The notes: generated from the letters alone by a model not told the origin. 64,000 bases of DNA from Minicystis rosea (GCA_001931535.1 CP016211.1:11888377-11952376); one strand, 5' to 3'. Numbered from the stretch's first letter, positions 33,914 through 43,175 are shown. A program made the numbers and translations.

Positions 33914-35559
33914 ATGCCGACCATCAAGATCGACGGACGGGAGATCCCCTTCGAACAAGGGGACACGATCATCCGCGCTGCGCACCGCGCGGGCATCGAC
34001 ATCCCCCATTACTGCTGGCACCCGGGCCTCTCGGTCGCGGCCAACTGCCGCATGTGTCTCGTGGAGGTGCTGCCGCCGCCGGGTCGCCCGGCCATGCAGC
34101 TCGACATCCTCCGCTGGGATCCGACGAAGAACGACTACGTTCCCGACAAGAAGCCCAAGCTCCTCCCCGCCTGCCAGCAGTCGTGCGCGCCCGGCATGGA
34201 GATCCTCTCCGAGTCGAGCTCGCACGTGGACGAGGCCCGCGGCGCCGTGCAGGAGCTCCTCCTCCTGAACCACCCGGTCGACTGCCCGATCTGCGATCAG
34301 GCCGGTGAGTGCCGCCTCCAGGACTACTGGCTCGAGCATCAGCGCAAGGGCAAGCGCATGAAGCAGGAGGTGGTGCACAAGCCGAAGGGCGTCGTCTTCG
34401 GGCCTACCATCGTCTACGACGCCGAGCGCTGCATCATCTGCACGCGCTGCGTCCGCGTCTCGGAAGAGGTCGCGAAGGATCCGGTGCTCAGCGTCCGCGA
34501 GCGCGGCAACCTCAACGAGATCGTCGTCTCGCCGGGCCGCGAGCTCGATCACGACTACACGCTCATGACCGAGCACGTGTGCCCGGTCGGCGCGCTCACC
34601 TCGACGGACTTCCGCTTCAAGGCGCGCGTCTGGTTCCTCCGCAACGCGCGCACGGTTTGCCAGGGCTGCTCCACGGGTTGCAACGCGTTCCTCGATTACG
34701 ACCCGCGCAACAACACGCCCTACCGCCACCGCCCGCGCGAGAACATGGAGGTCAACAAGTTCTGGATGTGCGACGAGGGCATGCTCTCGTACAAGCGCGC
34801 CGTCGAGAACCGCCTCCTCTCGGCCCTCGTCGGCGGCGAGGACGCGACGATCGACGAGGCGCTCGCGGCCGCGAAGGAGCAGCTCAAGGGCCACTCCAGC
34901 GATCCGTCGAAGGTCGCGGTGGTGCTCTCGGCGCAGCACTCGAACGAGGACAACTTCGCCCTCGTCACGCTGGCCAAGACCTTCATCGGCGCGGGTGACT
35001 TCTTCGTCTCGGGCCGCCCGCTCGGCCGCGGCGACGACATCCTCATGAGCGAGGACAAGAACCCGAACACCCGCGGCGTGATGCAGATCGCGTCGACCAC
35101 GCCGCCGCGCCCGATCCACGCGCTCCTCGATGCCATCGAGGGCGGCGAGTACCAGTACGTGATCGCGCTCGGCTCCGAGCTCGAGGTCGAGGCGGCCGCG
35201 GCGCAGAAGGCGCTCTCCCGTCTCAAGGGCGTGGTCACCATCGCCGCGCACGACGGCCCGCTCGCCAAGGCTGCGCACATCGCGCTGCCCGCCTGCTCGT
35301 GGGCCGAGGTCGACGGCACGTACGTCAACAAGACCGGCCTCGCGCAGCGCAGCGAGCGCGCGCTCCGCCCGCGGGGGATTCGCGGCCCGGTTGGGAGCTC
35401 GTCTCCCGCCTGGCGAAGACCCTCGGCTACGCGCTCGATTACAAGAAGCTCTCCGACGTGCACCGCGCCATGGCCCCCGAGGCCTACGCGCATGCCTTCA
35501 GCGATCCGCAGACGGCGGCCGACAAGCTCGCCGCCCAGACCGAGCAGGTGAGCCCGTGA
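33914..35559 (+). CDS. nuoG: NADH-quinone oxidoreductase subunit G, with a one-base frameshift near the 3' end
   Basis: The iron-sulfur part is intact: [2Fe-2S] ligands in HYCWHPGLSVAANCRMC with a later CQQSC, the HxxxC-type set HPVDCPICDQAGEC, [4Fe-4S] ligands in CIICTRC and HVCPVGAL, and an extra cluster (N7-type) CQGCSTGCN with FWMCDEG. A short molybdopterin-oxidoreductase-like domain follows. After about residue 485 the frame breaks at the G5 run 35373-35377; one added G continues the protein as SRPGWELVSRLAKTLGYAL to a stop at 35559 that overlaps the nuoH GTG. The total is then about 548 residues, shorter than E. coli NuoG because the C-terminal domain is reduced. The restored GTGA coupling argues the break is a sequence error. 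nuoE and nuoF are absent here. Confidence 0.9.
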
Positions 35560-37337
35560 CGCTCGTCGAAATCGTCTTCGCCGTCGTGAAGATCCTCATC
35601 ATGGTGGGGTTCTTCGTGAACATGGCCGCGCTCGGCATCTGGGCCGACCGTCGCCAGAGCGCCATGGTGCAGGACCGCGTCGGTCCGAACCGCGCGGTCG
35701 TGACCCTGCCGAGCACCATCGTGCGGGCCATCGTCCTCCTGCCGCCGTGCCTCCTCGGCGCGTTCGCGTGGGCTCCGGCGATCCCGTTCCTCGGGGCCTA
35801 CTACTCGATGCGCCCCATCGCGGGTGAGGTGCTCACCATCAGCGCGCAGCTCGCGGTGCTGGTGACGTGGTTCAGCCTCCTCGTCCTCACGGCCACGGTC
35901 CGCAGCGGCGGCCCGATCAACCGCTTCGAGCAGCTCTTCGCCGATCTCGATCCGCGCACCTTCTTCTACGCCGGCGTCGCCGGTCACGCGGTCGTCTTCG
36001 CGCTCACGAGCCTCGTCCCGGCGGACGCGGTCATCATCGCGGCCCGCGTCACGAGCGGCCTCCTCGGCAGCATCTTCTTCGTCACGGGGCTCTACGCCGC
36101 CTCGCGCGTGCCCGAAGGCCCGATCGATCTGCGCCTCGCCGGTCTCCTCCACTCGGCCGCCGACGCGGTGAAGCTGATCCTGAAGGAGGACTTCGTCCCC
36201 AAGAACGCGGATCGTCTCCTCCACGCGCTCGCGCCGATGATCGCGCTCTTCCCGGCCCTCGTGACCATGGCCGTGCTGCCGTTCGGCCGCACGCTCTGCC
36301 TCCAGAACAACCCGGCGAAGCCGATGGACTGGAGCAACATCGGCCACATCGCGCCGGCCGTGGGCCGCGAGATGATCTGCAAGGGCCACGAGGTGAAGCT
36401 GCAGATCGCCGACCTCAACGTCGGCATCCTCTACATCTTCGCGCTCGCCTCCACCGGCGTCATCGGCGCCGCCATCGCCGGCTGGGCCAGCGACAACAAG
36501 TACTCGCTCCTCGGCGGTCTCCGCGCCGCGAGCCAGATGGTCAGCTACGAGGTCGCGATGGGCCTGTCCCTCGTCGGCCTCTTCCTCGTCTACGGCAGCC
36601 TCCGCCTCAACAACATGGTCGAGTGGCAGGGCGAGAACGCGTGGGGGATCTTCGTGCAGCCCTTCGCCTTCTTCCTCTTCCTCGCGGCCCTCGCCGCCGA
36701 GACGAAGCGCGTGCCCTTCGATCAGCCCGAAGGCGAGTCCGAGATCGTCGCCGGTTACTTCGTCGAATACTCCGGCATGAAGTTCGGCATGTTCTTCATG
36801 GGTGAGTACATCGATCTCTTCGTCTCCAGCGCCATCCTCGTGACGCTCTTCTTCGGCGGCTACCAGCTCCCGTTCCTCCACGCGGACGGCATCTCGGTGG
36901 CCTTCGGCGATCTGAAGCTCTTCGAGTACAAGATGACGCACATCGCGGTCGTCGTGATCAGCATGCTCGTCTTCTTCGGCAAGACGATGCTGATGACCTG
37001 GGTGCAGGTCTTCTTCCGCTGGACGCTGCCCCGCTTCCGCTACGACCAGGTGATGAAGCTCGGCTGGACCAAGCTCCTGCCGCTCTCCCTCGCCAACATG
37101 ATGATCACGGGCATCATCGTCCTCGCCCTCGAGAACGGCGGCCCCGGCGTGCAGAGCGTGATGCGCGTCCTCGGCGACATCACCCAGGGCATCGTCGCCC
37201 TCGGCGCGGTCGCGGCCTTCGTCGCCCTCGTGGTCGGTCTGCTCGAGCCGGTCGAGCGCAAGAAGTTCCTGCAGTCGACGGCAGCCCGCTTCGCGGCGGC
37301 CGCCGGTGGCACCAAGGCCGAGCCGCAACAGGCCTGA
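35556..37337 (+). CDS. nuoH: NADH-quinone oxidoreductase subunit H with large membrane insertion
   Basis: This is 593 residues, against about 325-430 for most NuoH. The family signatures are present: QDRVGPNRA (about 39-47), ADAVKLILKEDFVPKNADR (202-220), ADLNVGILYIFAL, GWASDNKYSLLGGLR, QMVSYEVAMGL and the Glu-rich loop FDQPEGESEIVAGYFVEYS. Between GPNRA and LLHSAADAVKL, which are adjacent in ordinary NuoH, lie about 150 extra residues with roughly four hydrophobic segments. The C-terminus also has an added helix and Ala-rich tail. NuoH forms the quinone channel and couples redox to proton pumping. The start is a GTG overlapping the nuoG stop. Confidence 0.9.
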   Translation: MTLVEIVFAVVKILIMVGFFVNMAALGIWADRRQSAMVQDRVGPNRAVVTLPSTIVRAIVLLPPCLLGAFAWAPAIPFLGAYYSMRPIAGEVLTISAQLAVLVTWFSLLVLTATVRSGGPINRFEQLFADLDPRTFFYAGVAGHAVVFALTSLVPADAVIIAARVTSGLLGSIFFVTGLYAASRVPEGPIDLRLAGLLHSAADAVKLILKEDFVPKNADRLLHALAPMIALFPALVTMAVLPFGRTLCLQNNPAKPMDWSNIGHIAPAVGREMICKGHEVKLQIADLNVGILYIFALASTGVIGAAIAGWASDNKYSLLGGLRAASQMVSYEVAMGLSLVGLFLVYGSLRLNNMVEWQGENAWGIFVQPFAFFLFLAALAAETKRVPFDQPEGESEIVAGYFVEYSGMKFGMFFMGEYIDLFVSSAILVTLFFGGYQLPFLHADGISVAFGDLKLFEYKMTHIAVVVISMLVFFGKTMLMTWVQVFFRWTLPRFRYDQVMKLGWTKLLPLSLANMMITGIIVLALENGGPGVQSVMRVLGDITQGIVALGAVAAFVALVVGLLEPVERKKFLQSTAARFAAAAGGTKAEPQQA

Positions 37338-37351
37338 GAGGGTTATTCGAC

Positions 37352-38023
37352 ATGAAGGCACCCCCGACCCAGACGTGGACCAAGCCGGCGAAGAAGGCAG
37401 TCGCCGGCGCGCCCATCGCCCGCCCGAACCGCACCGCGGACGTGCAAGCGTACGTGCCCGAGTTCCTCAAGGGCCTCTCTCTGACCATGCGTCACTTCTT
37501 CAAGAACACGAAGGAGATGATGCTCGGCCAGAAGCCCGATCCGGTGCTCGAGGCCCTCGAGGACGGCATCACGACCCTCTTCTACCCGGAGGAGAAGCGC
37601 CCTTATCCGGAGCGTTTCCGCGGTCTGCACCGCCTCACCATCCGCGACGACGGCTCGCCCCGTTGCGTCGCCTGCCTGTGCTGCTCCACCGCGTGCCCGG
37701 CGCAGTGCATCTCCATCACGCCCGGCGAGTACCCGGCGGGTGATGCGCGGCGCGGCTACGAGCGCTTCCCCGAGACGTTCGTCATCGACGAGCTGCGCTG
37801 CATCTTCTGCGGCTTCTGCGTCGAGGCCTGCCCCTGCGACGCCATCCGCATGGACACCGGCATGCACGCCGTGCCTTACGACTCGCGCGAGCAGTTCATC
37901 TACGACAAGGATCTGCTCATCAACTTCACCGACCGTGAAGGCAGCCGCCTCACGGCCAACCCGCGTCACGAGCCGGGCGATCCCACCCACCCCGGTCTCA
38001 CCCGCGATCACGAATCGCATTGA
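37352..38023 (+). CDS. nuoI: NADH-quinone oxidoreductase subunit I
   Basis: This 223-residue protein carries two 8Fe ferredoxin motifs, CVACLCCSTACP (with one extra Cys) and CIFCGFCVEACPCDAI, the ligands of clusters N6a and N6b linking NuoG to NuoB. The N-terminus has an amphipathic membrane-contact helix (EFLKGLSLTMRHFFKNT) and the C-terminus is a polar His-rich extension (HEPGDPTHPGLTRDHESH). It is the last gene of this nuo block; nuoJ-N are not in the window. A strong hairpin with a T-rich tail follows. Confidence 0.95.
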   Translation: MKAPPTQTWTKPAKKAVAGAPIARPNRTADVQAYVPEFLKGLSLTMRHFFKNTKEMMLGQKPDPVLEALEDGITTLFYPEEKRPYPERFRGLHRLTIRDDGSPRCVACLCCSTACPAQCISITPGEYPAGDARRGYERFPETFVIDELRCIFCGFCVEACPCDAIRMDTGMHAVPYDSREQFIYDKDLLINFTDREGSRLTANPRHEPGDPTHPGLTRDHESH

Positions 38024-38060
38024 GGCGAGGGCCTCTCGGGCCCTCTCCCACGCTCGAAGC

Positions 38061-38096
38061 GCGCGCCGGATTCACCTCCGGCGCGCGTTTTCGTTT
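38061..38096 (+). terminator. Rho-independent terminator of the nuo block
   Basis: A perfect 10-bp stem (38061-38070 with 38077-38086) around a 6-base loop is followed by gttttcgttt. It lies 38 bases after the nuoI stop on the same strand. Confidence 0.75.
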
Positions 38097-38182
38097 CGGG
38101 CCACAACCATTCTCGGTGCGCTCCACACACAATGGCTGTCGCTTGAAGCGCTCGACGAGCCTTGGCCTGGTGGCTCGTCGGA

Positions 38183-38345
38183 TTTCAACGCCAAGGCGCG
38201 AGGACGCAAAGGCGCAAAAAGACGAGAGAGGATGGTCGGCCCGAGCCGTGCTCGGTCTTGAGCCATCTATCCCGCTCTTCGCGGCTTGGTACTGAAGTCC
38301 ATCGTTCTCTCCGCCTTTGGGCGCCTTCGCGTCTTGGCGTTGAAA
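38183..38345. repeat. Inverted-repeat element, copy 1
   Basis: The outer arms begin tttcaacgccaagg (38183) and end ccttcgcgtcttggcgttgaaa (38345); the arms, about 40 bases long, pair with scattered mismatches. The interior carries a nested hairpin (cccgag/ctcggt region near 38240). The arm sequence (AACGC-AAGGCGC...GACGCAAAGGCGCAAAAAGACGAGAGAG) is shared with a second element at 44969-45098, so this is a dispersed repeat family. It lies between nuoI and a lipoprotein gene. Confidence 0.75.
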
Positions 38346-38399
38346 GCCGATCACGAGCAACACGCCCGCCGTTCCTATTTAGCGTGGTATCGTGGCGAT

Positions 38400-38909
38400 A
38401 TGCCTCGCATTTCTGTCTTCCTCTCCTTCTTCTCTCTCTCCCTCGTGGCCTGCGGCAGCTCCACGGGTGGCACGGGCGGCGCCGGCGGAACGGGCTCGTC
38501 GTCGAGCGGCTCGTCCACGACGTCGAGCAGCAGCGGCACGGGAGGCTCGGCCACGACGTCGAGCTCCACGGGCACCGGCGGATCCACGCCGGTGGCGAGC
38601 TGCTCCGAGATCGATGCCACCGATTGTTTCTCCAACCTCGACTGCATGTCGGCCGATCGCTGCGAGAACAAAGGCCCCTCCGACACACCCGTTCCCTGCT
38701 GCGTCCCGGGCGCGCGCGGCACGGGGAAGCTCGGAGCGTCGTGCACGGTCGACAACGATTGCGCGACGTCGCTCTGCATCGAGACGAGCGCGGGATTCCA
38801 ATGCTCCGGTGAGTGCCAGAGCGACACCGATTGCACCACCGCGCTGCCGAGCTGCACGGAGGTCCCCGCGATCCTCGGCCAAGGCAGCTTCTGTTTTCCG
38901 GAAGGATGA
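38400..38909 (+). CDS. Cys-rich Ser/Gly-linker lipoprotein
   Basis: This 169-residue protein has a lipoprotein signal (MPRISVFLSFFSLSLVAC, Cys 18 as lipidation site), a Gly/Ser/Thr linker of about 50 residues (GGTGGAGGTGSSSSG and similar), then a Cys-rich domain (ATDCFSNLDCMSADRCEN, CTVDNDCATSLCIET, CSGECQSDTDC) whose paired D-C motifs are typical of myxobacterial surface lipoproteins. The domain likely forms several disulfides. The ATG at 38400 is chosen for the signal peptide. Function is unknown. Confidence 0.8.
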   Translation: MPRISVFLSFFSLSLVACGSSTGGTGGAGGTGSSSSGSSTTSSSSGTGGSATTSSSTGTGGSTPVASCSEIDATDCFSNLDCMSADRCENKGPSDTPVPCCVPGARGTGKLGASCTVDNDCATSLCIETSAGFQCSGECQSDTDCTTALPSCTEVPAILGQGSFCFPEG

Positions 38910-38940
38910 AGAGCGCTCGCTTCGGCGCGCGTAAATGGGC

Positions 38941-38968
38941 GCCGGAGCCGCGAATGGCGGCCTCCGGC
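38941..38968. terminator. Nested hairpin between convergent genes
   Basis: GCCGGAG (38941-38947) pairs with CTCCGGC (38962-38968), and inside it CCGC (38948-38951) pairs with GCGG (38957-38960), with one bulged C. It separates the lipoprotein gene from the convergent CPBP gene and may stop transcription both ways. Confidence 0.5.
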
Positions 38969-38977
38969 CCCCGCGTC

Positions 38978-39730
38978 TCAGGGACGCCAGAGCGGGAATT
39001 CCACGACGCTCCAACTGAAGAGCGCGTGTGCCAGCACGGCGGGCGTCAATCGATTGGTGCGCAGCACGATGGCGCCCCAAACCGCCGAGCACCCGAGCGC
39101 CGCCAAAACCACGAGCGGGTTGAGCCCCACCATCGGATCTCGGAGCAGCCACATCGTGGGCAGGTGCGCGACGCCGAACAACAGCGTCGCATAGGTCAGC
39201 GCGCGCCGCGGGCCGAGCGCGTCATCGAGCGATCGCATCACGAGGCCGCGCCACACGATCTCCTCGAGCGCCGCCACCGCGAACACCGCGGCGCCCACCG
39301 TCCCGCGCCCGGCCGCGGCGGTGTCGCCGATCTGCAAATACAACCGCACGATCCACGCCTCCCGCGGCGACCCGTGCGTGGCGAGCACCATTTGCGCGAT
39401 GCGACCCAGGCCATAAAGCACACCGGCCGAGACGGCGGCCAGCGTCATGTCGCCGCTCATCGGACGGAAGCGCGCATAAAGCTCTCCCCGTCGCTTGAGA
39501 CGCACGAGCGCCACCGCCGCGAGCACCGCATAGAGCCCGCCGATCGCCCCGAGCATCGACGCCTGCCCCGCCCGCGCCGGATCGAACGCGTACGTGATCA
39601 CCGCCCCCGTCGCGAGGGTCACCACGAGCGCGAGCGACAGCGCATCTCGCGAGCGCACGGGCGGCGGCGGCACGCTCTCCGGCGCTTGCTCTTCGACCTC
39701 GGGCGTCGTGGGCTCTTCATCGTCGCTCAT
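38978..39730 (-). CDS. CPBP-family (CAAX/Abi) intramembrane metalloprotease
   Basis: This 250-residue membrane protein has an acidic/Pro-rich cytoplasmic start and about seven hydrophobic segments. The CPBP motifs are all present: motif 1 EEIVWRG (two Glu plus Arg), motif 2 FGVAHLP (zinc-site His) and a C-terminal ALFSW-type motif in LAHALFSWS. Family members are glutamate-type intramembrane proteases related to Rce1, involved in peptide maturation or self-immunity. The ATG overlaps the stop of coaBC (ATGA), so it is coupled to a housekeeping gene; the substrate is unknown. Confidence 0.87.
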   Translation of the reverse strand: MSDDEEPTTPEVEEQAPESVPPPPVRSRDALSLALVVTLATGAVITYAFDPARAGQASMLGAIGGLYAVLAAVALVRLKRRGELYARFRPMSGDMTLAAVSAGVLYGLGRIAQMVLATHGSPREAWIVRLYLQIGDTAAAGRGTVGAAVFAVAALEEIVWRGLVMRSLDDALGPRRALTYATLLFGVAHLPTMWLLRDPMVGLNPLVVLAALGCSAVWGAIVLRTNRLTPAVLAHALFSWSVVEFPLWRP

Positions 39731-40959
39731 CGCCCGCACCGCGCCGCGATCCGGTCGAGGATGCGATCGGCCACGCCCAGCTTCGACATCGTCCCGAGCT
39801 CCTCCGTGCCCTGGTCATCCACGAGGGTCACCCGGTTGTCGTCCCGGCCAAACGACTCTCGCGCGTTGTTGGCCACGATCATGTCGACGCGCTTGGAAGC
39901 GAGCTTCCCCTTCGCATAGGCCACCACTTCCGCGTCAGGGCCCGTCTCCACCGCGAACCCCACCAGCACCGGCCGCGCCTGCCGGCGCGCCGCGCCGATC
40001 TCGGCGAGCAGATCCGGATTGGGCACGAGCTCCACCGCCATCGTGTCCTTGGTGCGCTTGAGCTTCATGGCGTGCTCTTCCGCAGGCCGGTAATCGGCGA
40101 CCGCGGCCGTCATCACCAGCGCGTCCGCGAGCTTGAGATCCAGGCCAATCGTCTGCCAGAGCGCGCTCTGCATGGCGAGGGTGCCGCGCACGTCGATGCG
40201 CTGCACGCCGAGCGGCGTCGGCAGGCTCACCGGCCCGGCGATCAGCGTCACCAGCGCGCCTCGGGAAGCGGCCCGCTCGGCCACGGCGAAGCCCATTTTC
40301 CCGGTCGATCGGTTGCCGAGGAAGCGCACCGGATCGATGTCCTCGACCGTCGGCCCCGCGGTCACCACCACGTGCAGCCCTTCGAGATCGCGCTTGCCCA
40401 CGTGCGAGAGCGCGACGGCCGCGATCTGCGCCGGCTCGGCCATGCGCCCGATCCCACTGTCGCCCGAGGCCACCTCGCCGTCGACCGGGCCCACGAGCTC
40501 GACGCGTCCCTGCGACATCAGCGTGGCCACGTTGGCTTGCACGGCGGGGTGCGACCACATCCGCGGGTGCATCGAAGGCGCCGCGATCACGGGCTTTTCG
40601 GTGCAGAGCGCGAGCGCCGTCACCAGATCGTCGGCGCGCCCGGAGGCCAGGCGAGCCAAGAGATCGGCCGTCGCGGGCACGATGACGACCACGTCCGCTT
40701 CGTTCGCGATCTGCACGTGAGCCTCGCCGGGGAAGCTCGGATCGAACATCTCGGTCCGCACTGGGGCCCCGCAGATCCCGCTCAACGTCATGGCGCCGAT
40801 GAACTGCTCGGCGCTCTTGGTCATCAAGGGGATCACACGCGCGCCGGCCTTGATCAGGAGGCGGGCCACCTCGACTGCCTTGTACGCCGCGATGCTGCCG
40901 GAGATGGCGAGCGCGACGGTGGGCCGCGTGCTCGAAGATTCGCTCGAACGGGGATTCAT
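39727..40959 (-). CDS. coaBC: Bifunctional phosphopantothenoylcysteine decarboxylase / phosphopantothenate-cysteine ligase
   Basis: This 410-residue protein fuses CoaC and CoaB, two consecutive steps of coenzyme A synthesis. The CoaC half has ISGSIAAYKAVEVARLL, AHVQIANEADVVVIVPATAD (catalytic His) and PSMHPRMW, the PxMNxxMW motif with His in place of Asn. The CoaB half has VTAGPTVEDIDPVRFLGNRS and STGKMGFAVA (reactive-intermediate region) and MIVANNARESFGRDDNRVTL. The ATG at 40959 begins MNPRSSES. TATACT on the coding strand at 40976-40971, 11 bases upstream, may be a -10 box, implying a very short leader. It is translationally coupled to the CPBP protease. Confidence 0.92.
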   Translation of the reverse strand: MNPRSSESSSTRPTVALAISGSIAAYKAVEVARLLIKAGARVIPLMTKSAEQFIGAMTLSGICGAPVRTEMFDPSFPGEAHVQIANEADVVVIVPATADLLARLASGRADDLVTALALCTEKPVIAAPSMHPRMWSHPAVQANVATLMSQGRVELVGPVDGEVASGDSGIGRMAEPAQIAAVALSHVGKRDLEGLHVVVTAGPTVEDIDPVRFLGNRSTGKMGFAVAERAASRGALVTLIAGPVSLPTPLGVQRIDVRGTLAMQSALWQTIGLDLKLADALVMTAAVADYRPAEEHAMKLKRTKDTMAVELVPNPDLLAEIGAARRQARPVLVGFAVETGPDAEVVAYAKGKLASKRVDMIVANNARESFGRDDNRVTLVDDQGTEELGTMSKLGVADRILDRIAARCGR

Positions 40960-42409
40960 ATGCGGCCGCGAGTATAGGGGAACACGTCGCTCCCGTCGCC
41001 TCGCCGTCCGCCCCGATCCGCACGGCACGGACCCGGACGTCGAGCACGTCCGCCGCGACGCGCCCCGGGCCTCGCTCTCCCGCTTTGCGAGCGTGAAAGA
41101 GGACCTCAGCGGTACCAAAGCGCTCTTCGACATCACCGTGCGCGCCGACGCGAGCCCCTGAATCAACCGCCATGAGCTCTAATCGAGGAAGGTGAGCAAA
41201 CGACGAGGCTCACCTTCTTGGTCTTTGGCCAACATGGTTGATTCGAGATCTCGAGTCCGAGATTCGCATTCTCGAATCCATCGTTGCCTTCGCTCTGCCG
41301 CTCGACCCCTTCGATACGATATCTCCACCGGCCTCACGGTACGTCGACCAGGGCGCTCGCCGAGGCACGAGGGCCCGCATTTCCCGCAGGAAACGCACGT
41401 GCTCTCACCCTCGCGCGCGTTGCGGTCGGACCGGGCCTCTTTTCAGGCCACTCCCTGGAGCGAAGCACCCCACCTCGGGGAAGCGTCGACCGCAGCCCTG
41501 GACAGACACGAAGCGAGTCGCCTCCTCTCCGGATCTCGAAGGCAGCTGCGGCCTCGGCGAGAATCGTTGTCACCGGCCTCGGGCCCGATTTCGGGCCGAT
41601 CCGCCATTGAGAAGAGGCACCTCCCGGCGACGTGTCGCTCTCGGTGGTGGCCTCGGTCCTCGGCTCGCACGGGCGCGCACACGAGGTCACGGAGGCGGTG
41701 CCCACGCGCATCCGGCGGGCACCGACGGGGCGGAGTCCGAGGTCGCTGAGACCGATATCCTCATGGAACCGGCTCGATCCCCGACGCGGAAAAGGTGCCC
41801 TCGCTGCGCGTTTCGCGCGCGAAATCGGGCGGCGACGATATCGATGTGTCGCCCGCGAGAAACGCGGCGGGCGCGACGGAAGCCGAGCGCGATTGGCACC
41901 CTGGTCGCGCCTCGATGTCCGGAATCGAACCCGGATCCGCGAAAGCGCATGGAGAATGGCCGGGGTTCTCTCCCGGCTTGTCGCGTTTCTGCGCCTCCGC
42001 GGGGCCGAATCGGGAAATCATCGGGAAATCGCGGCGGAAAATCGGGGCTTTTCTCCACCCGGCGCGCGCGGCGACTCTACCGTTTCTCCCGCGGAGACAA
42101 CCAATCTCACATGCTGTTTGTGATTGGGAGTCGGCACGCGGAGGCCGAGGTGCGAGCCATGCGCGTCCGCACAAGAGATTAGGGGGTCGTCGCAAAAGTG
42201 CTTGCGGGGCCTCGGCGATCGCACATAACACCGTTGCTTCGAGTCGCGAGACGCGAAGCGGCGGCCCCCGCGGGGGGCCGTTGGGACATGACATTCGGGG
42301 TGACGTCCCAAAGAGCGCTCTTCGGCCCAACGCCGAATCGCGTCCTCGCAAGGATAGCATTCTTGATCATGATCCTGCTGACGGCAGCAAACCTGGTTGG
42401 AGGTGACTC
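40960..42409. other. 1.4-kb region with no supported gene
   Basis: Base composition and third-position bias differ from flanking genes. Several long frames exist (for example 41238-42182 on the plus strand), but their translations are Arg-rich and have no domain, ribosome site or strand-consistent bias. The first 200 bases contain a protein-like 3' fragment on the plus strand ending at 41161 and followed by a terminator hairpin. At 41930 a tRNA T-arm-like sequence occurs on the minus strand but no tRNA fold forms. The region looks like decayed DNA. Confidence 0.55.
41188..41226 (+). terminator. Hairpin with T-rich tail
   Basis: A perfect 10-bp stem, gaaggtgagc (41188-41197) with gctcaccttc (41208-41217), encloses a 10-base loop and is followed by ttggtcttt. 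It lies 27 bases after a plus-strand stop codon at 41159-41161, although no complete plus-strand gene is supported there. Confidence 0.5.
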
Positions 42410-42910
42410 ATGAAGAAGCTCGTTCTTTCTCTTCTGTGCGCCGGTGCCATGTCGATCCCCGCGAGCGCGCTCGCCCTGCCGACCCAGGCCGTCTTCAACG
42501 TGTTCATCCCCAACGGCCCGGCCGTGGAGCTCCCCGTTGGCCAGATGCTGTTCGATCTCGACGCGGATCTCCCCGGCTACGCGTACCGCGCCTGCCGCTA
42601 CTACGTGGAATGGGACAACGGCGCCTACCTCCCGATCTCGGCGGACGGCTACGTCCTCGAGGCCAAGACGCACGGTTCGGCGAGCTGCTTGTACAACGCG
42701 TATCAGCCCGTCACGTCGCTCGTGCAGAACGACACCGGCTATCCGTTCTTCGGCTTCGATCGGTTCCAGCAGTTCCGCGCCGTCAACCTCTTCATGCTCG
42801 GCCAGAGCGGCTACGACGGTGAGCTGAACGGCATCATCCAGTTCAAGGCGTCGCTCGGCAGCCCGCCCAGCTTCATGACCAACTCGATCGAGCTCCAGGT
42901 CGCTTATTGA
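42410..42910 (+). CDS. Small secreted protein of unknown function
   Basis: This 166-residue protein has a clear signal peptide (MKKLVLSLLCAGAMSIPASALA). The mature part is aromatic-rich and beta-like (FNVFIPNGPAVELP, YRACRYYVEWDNGAYLPI, TGYPFFGFDRFQQFRAVNLF) with two cysteines that could pair. A strong ribosome site, ggaggtgactc, directly precedes the ATG. I recognise no family. It is flanked upstream by a gene-poor stretch and downstream by a strong hairpin, so it is a single-gene unit; the good ribosome site suggests substantial expression. Confidence 0.8.
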   Translation: MKKLVLSLLCAGAMSIPASALALPTQAVFNVFIPNGPAVELPVGQMLFDLDADLPGYAYRACRYYVEWDNGAYLPISADGYVLEAKTHGSASCLYNAYQPVTSLVQNDTGYPFFGFDRFQQFRAVNLFMLGQSGYDGELNGIIQFKASLGSPPSFMTNSIELQVAY

Positions 42911-42943
42911 TCTCGGACGGTCGAGCCGCAAAGATTCGCTGAC

Positions 42944-42983
42944 GTCCGGAGGGGCCGCAGCCCCGTTCCCGGCCCCTCCGGAC
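42944..42983. terminator. Strong 14-bp hairpin after the secreted-protein gene
   Basis: Arms 42944-42957 and 42970-42983 are perfectly complementary over 14 bases with a 12-base loop. It lies 34 bases after the stop. A moderately T-rich stretch (gaccttgtcttg) follows. Confidence 0.6.
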
Positions 42984-43175
42984 GACCTTGTCTTGCCTTA
43001 CCGCGGTAGCAAAAGCCTCTCATCGCCGCCCACGAGGCCGCGTCGAGGGCACCGCTCACCGCGGCAGACACCATGAGAGCGCGGCGCCGGGGCCGAGAGG
43101 GCTCCGGTCGCCGCCTCGTCTGCTCTCCTCCTCTCCGGCGCTCCGCCGGACTCGGTACAAGGGGGTTCTGACCAC

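Noticed and set aside
41915..41960. tRNA-like T-arm (gggttcgattcc on the minus strand)
   Set aside because: The T-loop matches, but the T stem has mismatches and no acceptor, D or anticodon stem can be drawn around it.
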